From assembly GCF_007655135.1 (NCBI RefSeq), contig NC_045127.1, positions 22,114,199 through 22,178,198 on the forward strand: a DNA stretch of 64,000 nucleotides. The letters are read 5' to 3'. Source of the stretch: Punica granatum (Eukaryota > Streptophyta > Magnoliopsida > Myrtales > Lythraceae). The position numbers and the translations under genes are program-made. Shown here in pieces: positions 57,001 through 64,000 of the stretch (its first letter is position 1; every line of letters starts with the position of its first letter). Below the pieces are notes generated by a model. The model worked only from the letters and a program-made list of their open reading frames with translations, made no database searches and was not told the origin of the DNA.

Positions 57001-58012
57001 GAAACAATTCTCGGATGGTGATTTTATCATTTTACTGTTATATGTGGATGATATGTTGCTTGTCGGTCATGATATGAGCAAGATTGCAGAGTTGAAGAAA
57101 GAGCTCAGCAAGTCCTTTGCCATGAAGGATTTGGGATCGGCAAAGCAGATCCTTGGGATGCATATTTCTCGTGACAGATCAAGTGGAAAACTTTGGCTTT
57201 CTCAAGAGAAGTATATCGAGAAGATTTTGGATCGGTTCAACATGGGTAATGCTAAACCAGTTTCATCACCACTTGCTTCTCATTTCAAACTTAGCTCGAA
57301 GCAATGTCCTACAAGTGAGAAGGAGAAAGAAGAGATGAAGAAAGTTCCTTACTCATCAGCTGTAGGAAGTTTGATGTATGCCATGGTCTGTACAAGACCA
57401 GATATCGCTCATTCTGTTGGTGTGGTTAGTCGTTTTCTCTCCAATCCGGGGAAAGAGCATTGGAATGCAGTTAAGTGGATTCTGAGGTATCTCAGAGGAA
57501 CATCCAAGGTGTGTTTACACTTTGGCACTGGTAAGCCGGAGTTAGTGGGCTATACGGATGCGGATATGGTAGGAGATATTGATTCCCGGAAATCCACTTC
57601 GGGATACTTGATGACTTTTGCAGGGGGAGCTATCTCATGGCAGTCAAGGCTTCAAAAGTGCATCGCTTTGTCTACAACGGAAGCCGAATACATTGCGGTG
57701 ACCGAAGGTTGCAAGGAGATGTTGTGGTTGCAAAAGTTTTTGCAAGAGTTGAGCTTGAAGCAAGAAAGGTATGTTCTACACTGTGATAGTCAAAGCGCAA
57801 TTCATCTTTGCAAGAATCCCACTTTCCATTCGAGGTCGAAGCATATCGATATCAAGCTTCATTGGATTAGAGATGTGTTGGAGTCCAAGCTGGTGAAGCT
57901 AGACAAAGTGCACACCGATGAGAATGGAGTTGATATGATGACAAAACCTCTCGCTAGGGAGAAACTTCATGTTTGCCGAAGTATAGCCGGTATGCTTGAA
58001 GCCTCCAAATAG
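54044..58012 (+). CDS. Copia gag-pol polyprotein (Tnt1/1-94 type), intact
   Basis: 1322 codons without a stop. I start at ATG 54044 (MEESTGSMFKLNATNYSIW) because the earlier in-frame ATG at 53969 lies inside the LTR. Order by residue: UBN2-type gag (about 10-200); zinc knuckle CYHCGKEGHYKREC (237-250); aspartic protease WVADTGAS (D299); pre-integrase LWHRRLGH; integrase with D488 (HTDVC), D550 (RADNGGEY) and E585 (NGLAERMNR); RT with DVKTAFLHG and YVDD (1000-1003); RNase H with YTDAD (D1172), STTEAEY and SKHIDIKLHWIRD near the end. All key acidic residues are present. Tnt1's 1328 codons are close in length. The polyprotein would be cleaved in virus-like particles in the cytoplasm and integrate DNA in the nucleus. 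Stop is three bases before the PPT. Confidence 0.97.
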   Translation: MEESTGSMFKLNATNYSIWKSRMEDLLFCRDLYDPIEGDSAKPKDKDDKAWERTNRKTIGLIRQWIDNSIYHHVAQETNAKALWDKLTNLYARKTPQNKAFLVKKLVHLRFQDGGDMAAHMSNFQDIINQLTNLEIILPDELQACLLLGTLPDNWDTLVVALSNSAPNGKLSLATVTDSLFNEETRRNGSGISIQSEALVTEQRGRSQSRNFSSKHSNSRGKSRGRSKSKTRKVVTCYHCGKEGHYKRECRALKKNQNGNGESKKEEGTTAVASDGETYIICDEACVNFTCQDSTWVADTGASFHVTPHRDFFSSYTTGDYGYVRMGNGQSCKIVGTGDVCLETELGCKLLLKKVRHVPEIRLNLISTGQLDDEGYSNEFSNGRWKLSKGSLIVARGQKTDTLYRLRARHNSGQINVAEDYPIELWHRRLGHISEKGIQILARKQSLPVKGMHLSTCDHCLAGKQMRVSFVRSRPSRCDHILDLVHTDVCFMSDRSLGGALYFVTFIDDHTRKVWAYPMKTKDQVTEIFKNFHVAVERETGMKLKCVRADNGGEYRGPFENYCRTHGIKLEKTVPKTPQQNGLAERMNRTIVERVRCMLSQAKLSKPFWGEAMRSAVDLINLTPSVALDGDVPQQVWTGKKVSYKHLRVFGCRASVHIPRDERSKLDAKAKQCIFLGYAHEEFGYRLWDPDSKKIIRSRDVVFFEDQTTEDLQKLEKARADNPHEISIPVPVDVEHPVEEVSGEYEETTTGGEIPQVDDDVTTDDTGSRLQLEPADLPRQSDRIRRPSTRYPPHEYVLLTDGGEPECYDEAVAHEHKEHWLKAMNEEMNSLSENHTYDLVKLPQGKRALKNKWVYRLKTENSRPRYKARLVVKGFNQKKGVDFEEIFSPVVKMSSIRVVLALAASLNLEIEQLDVKTAFLHGDLEEEIYMEQPEGFRVKGKEHLVCRLRKSLYGLKQAPRQWYKKFDSFMLSHGYTRTTSDHCVFVKQFSDGDFIILLLYVDDMLLVGHDMSKIAELKKELSKSFAMKDLGSAKQILGMHISRDRSSGKLWLSQEKYIEKILDRFNMGNAKPVSSPLASHFKLSSKQCPTSEKEKEEMKKVPYSSAVGSLMYAMVCTRPDIAHSVGVVSRFLSNPGKEHWNAVKWILRYLRGTSKVCLHFGTGKPELVGYTDADMVGDIDSRKSTSGYLMTFAGGAISWQSRLQKCIALSTTEAEYIAVTEGCKEMLWLQKFLQELSLKQERYVLHCDSQSAIHLCKNPTFHSRSKHIDIKLHWIRDVLESKLVKLDKVHTDENGVDMMTKPLAREKLHVCRSIAGMLEASK

Positions 58013-58014
58013 TC

Positions 58015-58025
58015 GGGAGGGGGAG
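58015..58025 (+). other. Polypurine tract of the young Copia element
   Basis: GGGAGGGGGAG, two bases before the 3'LTR; primes plus-strand DNA. Confidence 0.92.
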
Positions 58026-58027
58026 TT

Positions 58028-58723
58028 TGTTGGGTATCCCTCCAATTTGGAGGAAATTGGGCTCAAATTGTATTAGGCTTTTATCGGGCTTTAATAGGCC
58101 CAAGAACCCATTTTTGTTAGGGTTAATATTTCAGCAAACTAGCTGAGGAATAAATAACAGCAGAACAGCTGCAGATCAGTAGAGGTGCGGCAGCAGCAGA
58201 CAGAAGCAGCAGATCAGCAGAAGCAGCAACAAAAGAACAGAGCAAAATCGGATAAACAGGGGCAGCGCGCAGCTGGAGATCAAACCTCGATCGGGACATC
58301 AAACGAACTCCGATTGGGACGAAATTTTGACAGCAGCTTCACAACACGTGGGGCTAACTTCTGAACGGTCAGAATTTCTATTCGAGCTCTGTAGGTGCTG
58401 TTTCAGCTGATTTTGTGAACCACCCGGTGTGGGTGACGAATTTAGTATTTGGGTGATCCAAGAGAGTGTTTCTCTTGAGTTTGGTGATCCAAGGGTTTAC
58501 CCTTGATGAAAGACATTGTATAACCTTCATTCATAGTGGATCGTTGATTCGGAGTTGGTCCCGTGATTTTTCCCCACATCGGGGTTTTCCACGTAAAATT
58601 ATTGGTGTTCTTTTACTTTACTGCTAGTTGGTTGATTTGATTAGTTCCTATCTCGATTACACTAGAAGGGGAGGAAGATTAATCGCTGCGTTATTGTTTG
58701 GTTGAGTACATCCCTTCCCAACA
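58028..58723 (+). repeat. 3' LTR of the young Copia element
   Basis: 696 bp, same ends as the 5'LTR. TSD ATTGA follows at 58724-58728. Confidence 0.97.
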
Positions 58724-58728
58724 ATTGA

Positions 58729-60369
58729 TTCAGATTGAATGCACAATATTTCTTTCGAGCTGGGATAAGGAGACAAGGTTCCCCATGTAGCTTTCTTTCT
58801 TAATAGCAACATTTAACATCGTGGACTCATGACATTGATGTTCCCCTCAAGTCTGGATTACCGACTGACAGGTAGAAGACAGACGACCAATGCCTGATGG
58901 TTGCTTCCGATACACCTCCAAAAATCAAATCCCGCAACTCATTATGAGTATTTTATTCCCTACCTTTAAAAGATGTCTCATCCCTGTGCAAGCTGTCAAA
59001 TTATCATTTTGTCATATGAGTTTAAAGAATAAAATATAATCCATTGGCTTGCCAGAGAAATGATTGATAGTCATTAAAATGGATTGAAGCAACCTCAACT
59101 CGTTAAAGAGGAGCTCATAATCCATTCGATTTCGAATTCAAAATTTTTTTGGAATTATTAAAGTGCTTTTACTGTGATTATTCGCTTTGGATTGTCGGGG
59201 GCTCACTAAGCTCCGGAGATTAATCGGGTAAAATTCGAACAATTCTGATAAAAAAACAAAAAAAGGGACTGAAGCAGGTCTTGTTTACGTATGCGTTCTC
59301 GTGCAGTTATTCGATTTCCGTAAGACAGGCAAATGCTTCTGATTTGCCTGAAATGTGAGTTCCTATAGATGTAATGATGTATGAATTGGTCCTTCTTTTT
59401 AAATATTAAAAAAAGTGTGGACTGCTTGCATGGGTCTCATATTATTTTAGCTTGTTCCAAACATCATTAATTAGACATACAGTTTTAGATGAATATATTA
59501 AACAACGATTGTATTGTACATCAAAAATGTTATCATCTTAAGCTAAAAAATTTCCTAATTTAAAATTTCACTCACATTTATTAAATGATCTTGGATATTA
59601 AATAAATTACAACTCATGTCATTATTTATGAGATTTTGAGTGAGGAGGATTTTTAAATCGATTATTAAATTTCTTTATCGGTCCAGCTATATTCTCATGT
59701 ATAGCCACCAAATCATTAGGATGGGAAGAATATATATTGGCTGTAAGATCAGTAAGGATTGTCTGATGTGTGATATTAATCTAGAGATAAATTCCCTAAA
59801 ATTTATAGTGTAATCTTCAACACATAAAAAGGAATTACATGGATTGCGCTTTGTAGCAGCATAATAAGCAATGCAATGTCCACTGTCGTAATACGAAATT
59901 AAGGTTGTAATAGATTTTTTTTTTCGGTAGAAGGTTGTCAGATATTATTCAGCAATAATTTAGACGCTCTATTGTTATATATCAATAGATCAAACTTATT
60001 TAAGTAAAAAAATCTCTACAGTAAGTAATCAGAAATTATTCGATATAACTACTACAGTTTAGATTATTATATCCATACATATACCAAATATTCTATACTT
60101 CCTCTCATTCCTCCCACTTATCTCATTTTTTTTACCATATATCGGTTTGAATTTTTGAATTAAATGTGACTTCAACCAATTTGAGTCCCCATTTGGGCTT
60201 ATACTATGGGCTCACACTAGGCCAATTGTTAAGAACAGTCAAGGTGTACCTTTTGTTAACTTAGCTCGAATGTGGAACTCGTAGTCGATTTGACCCTCCT
60301 CACTCGAGCACGAAAAAAAGCTTAACTCGTGATCAATTGTTGTGAGTAAGTGTTAAAGCGCATGTGATG
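58729..60369. other. Intergenic DNA, no gene seen
   Basis: Mixed AT-rich DNA. A CTCACTAAGCTCCGGAGATT phrase at about 59201-59220 and TTAACTTAGCTCGAATGTGG at about 60257 look like dispersed-repeat text, but no termini were found. Confidence 0.45.
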
Positions 60370-60934
60370 TGTCAGTACCCAATTTTGGTCTACCGGCTCC
60401 AGAGGGGCAAAATCGTCATTTTGTCACCCGTGAGGAAAGTATTTTCAATTAATGACTCGAGTATTCACGACTTTTCGGAAATAGCACATTTTCCTAATTT
60501 AACACCAATTTTATGCTTTCAAAAACGATGCTATTTGGGACACATCTTTGGATTTTGCGTACATCGACGTTAATTTTCAAAAATTCGGGGCATTTTATCG
60601 CACAATATTAATCAACGAATTCTTCTGAGCACAATGCCGATCCCGAATTAGTTTTTTTGGACATCCAATTGCAAATACGAAAATTTTAACCTCCACGCGC
60701 GTTAAATTCGAATTTTCAAATTTCTAAAAAAAAAAAGGACGAAGAAGGACAAAGTGGCAGGGCCGGTCAGACGGCTCTGACTAACCCTAACCCATTTTTT
60801 AAAAAAAAAAATTCAATCAGAGGCAACTCCTTCCCTCCCCCCTTTTTTTTGTCCTTTTCTTCTCTTCTTCCTTCTTTTCTTCTTCTCTCTCCTTCTCCTT
60901 CCTTTCTTCCGGCTTCCATTCAAAAAAATCGAAG

Positions 60935-61120
60935 AAAACCCTAATGGACTCGGCACGGAAACCCTAGCCGCAACATTCTTCCATCCATCCAAAAACCCTA
61001 GACGCTCCCTCTCTCTCTCGGCTTCTTTGACCTCAAGAAAACCCTAACGAAGAAAAAACTGAAGCTCCGGCTCTCTTTCTCTCTCTCTCTTCACGGATTC
61101 TCCCGAAGAAAAACCCTCAG
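60935..61120 (+). promoter_or_regulatory. Telobox (AAACCCTA) and CT-rich cluster
   Basis: AAACCCTA occurs at about 60937, 60959, 60993 and 61039, with a close variant (AAACCCTC) at 61112, within 180 bp and beside CTCTCTCTC tracts. Teloboxes bind Myb-like telobox factors in plant promoters, often of translation-related genes. Here they may belong to an LTR promoter. Confidence 0.5.
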
Positions 61121-61125
61121 CTCGA

Positions 61126-61904
61126 ATGGCGGAACCCGCTCTTAGCTCGGACGCCATTTCGGCCCTCAGCTCCAACATTTTCTCTCGAAAGAAATCACGA
61201 CCCACAGCTCACGAATTCTCTCAAAAACCCGGAGCTCGCTCTCGCTCCAAGACCCGGCAGCTCGCCCACGGCCCAACCCCCCCTCAACTCGGACGTTGGT
61301 TTTCGCCCACAACTCACACACTCTCTTTCTCACCCCGCTCTCCCTAAGCTCCAGACCGTTCTGTGTACTGCCCACGGCCCAAATCCCCAGCCGAACCCGT
61401 AACTCCTCCCACAGCTCGACTCCCCAGCTCTTTCTTCCTCCTCTCGCCCTCACGCTCTCCCTCGCCGAACCCTCAACTCGTCCTCGGCTCTCCCTCAACT
61501 CGCTCTCACTCGAATATTCTCGGCCCGTCCCTCAGCTCACCGAACCCTTAGCTCGGCCGATTCACCCATCTTCAGACTCCCTCAGCTCGCCTCTCCTCCT
61601 CGGTTCCCCTTCCCACACTAATCGGGTCGGTTTCTTTTTTTTTTGGATCGTACAGGGAATGCCGGGAGCGACCAGGACTGTACGCGCCTGCCCAGACCAG
61701 CAGTCCGTGCGGTCCAGCAGCGGCCCAGCCCAATCATCCGGCCCGGCCCAGCGGCAGCCATCTAGCCCTGCCCAGGAACAGCCCAGTCCAAATTCCAGCA
61801 GGCCCGTTCGGTCCAATCCGGCCCAATCCTCCCTCAGCAGCCCCACTCGTTTAGCATTTTTATTTATTTTATTTACAGAATCACCCATCAATTTCCCGAA
61901 CTAG
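61126..61904 (+). other. Pro/Ser/Ala-rich open stretch, probably not a conserved gene
   Basis: Overlapping frames 61126-61347 and 61296-61904 read Ser/Pro/Arg-rich text with repeated SSP, PAQ and QPSSPAQ words, the result of AGCTC, CTCGG and CCCGGCCCAG repeats in DNA. No domain is recognised. Both strands are open for long distances, which argues for composition rather than selection. Confidence 0.4.
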
Positions 61905-62039
61905 GTAAATTTCCAATTTAGTGGCATGTTTAGAGCTCCATTTCTAAATATTAATATTTGCTTGGATGGATATGTTGTGAAATGAGCGTTCGTTGGTTGC
62001 GTGGATGATCGAATTTGTCTCGAACTCGATTTTAGGGAC

Positions 62040-62590
62040 TTTTCAAGTTGTTTCAGTTTAGTCCCGGGGTTATTTTCCGTCCTTTTCAGATCTGCCCCGA
62101 ATTTAAAAATTCTTTTCAGTCAAGTCCCAGCCATTTTTACCATTTTCCAATCAGTCCTCAAATTTTTCAGAATTTTTTAATCATCCCAAGGAACTTTTCA
62201 AGTTGTTCCAGTATAGTCCAGGGGCTATTTTCCGCCCTTTTCAGATCTGTCCCGAATTTTAAAATTCGTTTCGGTCAAGTCCCGGCCATTTTTAGCATTT
62301 TCCAATCAGTCCCTGAATTTTTCAGAAATTCCAAACCAGTTCCAAGAACTTCTCACGTCGATTCAGTTTAGTTCCTGGGGCATTTTTCACTTCCCAGATC
62401 AGCCCCAAACTTTCAAATTCGTTTCAAAAAAGTCCTGAGACATTTTCAGTAATTTTTACACAGTCCAGAATTTTCAAATCAGTCCCTGAAAACTTTGTCC
62501 GAATTTTCAAATCAGTCCCTGTTCTTTTAAATTTGCTCAATTCAGTCCCTGGACATTTTTTAAAGATTATCCAATCCTTTCCTACTTGGA
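62040..62590 (+). repeat. 155-bp tandem repeat array (TTTTCAAGTTGTTYCAG unit)
   Basis: TTTTCAAGTTGTTTCAGTTT at 62040 recurs at 62195 and, diverged, at 62350, a constant 155-bp step. Units share AGTCCCGGGGTTATTTTCCG-like text and CCATTTTTACCATTTTCCAA. Smaller 30-50-bp sub-repeats built on TCAGTCCCTG follow to about 62590. Confidence 0.85.
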
Positions 62591-64000
62591 TTCCCGGCCG
62601 ACAACGCATGTGCCCCGTTTAAATATTTTTATTTTTGTAATTATATGTATATAACATGACAATGTGTGTTCTTTTATGTTCTCCCGCTTCCACGAGTTGG
62701 TGTCGTTTTATCGATTACGTTGATATTATGTTTGTTTATGTTTGTATGTGTTTATCGTGATCATGGCGGCACTAATTGTGTAAAATATGTATGTTTATCG
62801 TGTTCTTGATCCGTGTTTAAACGCTTTATTTTCTCGTTTTAATCGAAATCTCACACGAATCGGTTTAATAATGCAAACTCGACCTAAAAATCTAATTTTT
62901 AATTTCAACATGGTTGGGAATTAGGATTTCCTTCGAACGGTCCATCAATGATCGTCTCGACGGTCTGAAACCCGCATATTTAGAGAATTTGGCTAAACAT
63001 TAATTAATTTAATCAATAATTTCAATGACAGGGTAATTGTGACGTTCATGTGGCTAATTAACTCACTTGGCCCTAACATTTTTGCACGAATTGGTAATAA
63101 ACCGGTAACACGCGTCGATAGGTTGCAAACATGCGTTGGTGCTCTTCTCAAAACTTGCAAATTTTACAAAACCCGAGACATGTGGCTCGATGTGATATGG
63201 ACATTTAGGAAGGACTTGCGCGTCTTGACTCGAGGCCTCACCTGATTTCAAGAAACTCAGGTCGGGGCGTGAAAGTTCTTCTTAGATCACTTCCGGATAG
63301 ATTAACCGATCCTTCGGTTTTTTTAGGGTTCTTGACAACCATGGAAGGTCCAGGAGATCGGTTAGCGCCGGTCATAGGCCGAGGTGGCTCGTACCGCGTA
63401 GTCTCTCTTTTCCGAAAATAATTTTCACCTCAAGAGAAAAATCGTCTATTTGCAACTTAGCGACACCCCTAGGGTTAGAATGAGAGAAACACTACGCATG
63501 TACTCACTTTGTCTGCTTTAGGGTAGGATTTGCATGCTAATATATCTCGGTTAATAATCGGTTAATTCACGTAAAATCGGCAATAACAAAACCTCATTGT
63601 TTGTTTATTTGTGCCCGCTTGTTACATTATTGCACTTGTTTGTTATGCGGATCGAGCCCGATCCTTTAGGATACGATCCATACGGGGTCCAACGCCCCAA
63701 TCGTAGGTCACGGGGTCTAATTCCCTTACACTGAGCGTGCATCTTAATTTCAATTCGAGTCTTTTCAAACCACACGGTGACCACGAGTGGAATAATAACC
63801 GAACGCGAACCGACCGGGATTCGGTTGTTGTAATTTGTACTTTATTTATTTGAGAGAATAATGTAAGGGTTATGTTGTACATTTATTCATGTAAGAATCT
63901 CGATCGGAGAGTGGACGGTCGGAGTGTTTTTTCGAATTTACGGTGTCAAAACGCGTAAGATGAGCGGAACTCAATCAATCGGTAATTAAATTAAAATGGA

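Larger units (their letters stand above)
53295..58723 (+). mobile_element. Complete, young Tnt1-type Copia retrotransposon
   Basis: 5429 bp. Two 696-bp LTRs (53295-53990 and 58028-58723) differ at 5 positions by my comparison (about 99.3% identity). The 5-bp TSD ATTGA is perfect at 53290-53294 and 58724-58728. PBS, polypurine tract and a single uninterrupted gag-pol frame are all in place. With the usual plant rates (7e-9 to 1.3e-8 per site per year) five differences mean a few hundred thousand years. Everything required for autonomous movement seems present; actual activity is not shown. Confidence 0.97.
60370..64000 (+). mobile_element. Probable long Gypsy-type LTR or element start (runs off window)
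   Basis: TGTCAGTACCCAATTTTGGT at 60370 has the TG start and style of long plant Gypsy (Tat/Ogre-like) LTRs. It is followed by a telobox- and CT-rich leader-like region (60840-61120), a Pro/Ser-rich open stretch (61126-61904), a 155-bp tandem repeat (62040-62590) and 1.4 kb of non-coding DNA. No gag or pol is seen before the window ends. An ordinary low-copy promoter region cannot be excluded. Confidence 0.4.

Noticed and set aside
61296..61904. 202-codon Pro/Ser-rich protein as a gene
   Set aside because: Both strands are open here, the text is word-repetitive and no domain or splice structure supports it.

Overview
This is a repeat-dense stretch of a flowering-plant nuclear genome, most likely a woody or other eudicot. 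The base composition is AT-rich, genes carry GT-AG introns, both recognisable proteins are plant-like, and the transposon set (Tnt1-type Copia, Gypsy LTRs, plant L1-type LINEs, CACTA, hAT, Mutator-like and Tourist-like elements, SINE) is typical of dicots. I cannot name the species from sequence alone.

Only two host genes are well supported. A seven-exon gene on the + strand (CDS 6667-10351) encodes an organelle-targeted YebC/TACO1-family protein of 325 residues. An intronless reading frame on the - strand (13205-13954) encodes the 20S proteasome subunit alpha type-4 (PAC1/alpha3), and its 5'UTR is split by a 2.2-kb intron, giving a leader exon near 16179-16380. The two genes converge tail to tail across about 2.85 kb that holds a SINE with an 11-bp target duplication.

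Layout. 1-767: end of a Gypsy-type LTR. 771-2335: three tandem copies of a 517-bp LTR-like/TRIM-like unit, fused to a LINE (2334-6099, - strand) that is broken in mid reverse transcriptase. 6103-6200: fragment of a Mutator-like MITE. 6667-16380: the two genes. 18232-18731: hAT-like MITE. 19214-22170: non-autonomous CACTA element with its TSD. 24748-26010: recent tandem duplication carrying a broken HSP70 fragment. 26460-28625: an unusual array of TGATAA/TTATCA motifs, interrupted by a 410-bp foldback MITE. 31237-41269: Tourist-like, hAT-like and Mutator-like elements nested up to three deep, plus the 3' end of a LINE. 41642-49507: old, decayed Copia element on the - strand. 53295-58723: complete, very young Tnt1-type Copia with an open 1322-codon gag-pol. 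60370 to the end: probable start of a long Gypsy-type LTR that runs out of the window.

The strongest points for a second look are the TGATAA palindrome array with its roughly 485-bp higher-order period, the apparently functional Copia element (LTRs about 99.3% identical, perfect 5-bp TSD), the TRIM-like head-to-tail LTR array, and the nested insertions whose target duplications can be read directly. I found no operon, CRISPR or other prokaryotic system and no rRNA or tRNA gene. Nothing in the window clearly amounts to a new multi-gene biological system.
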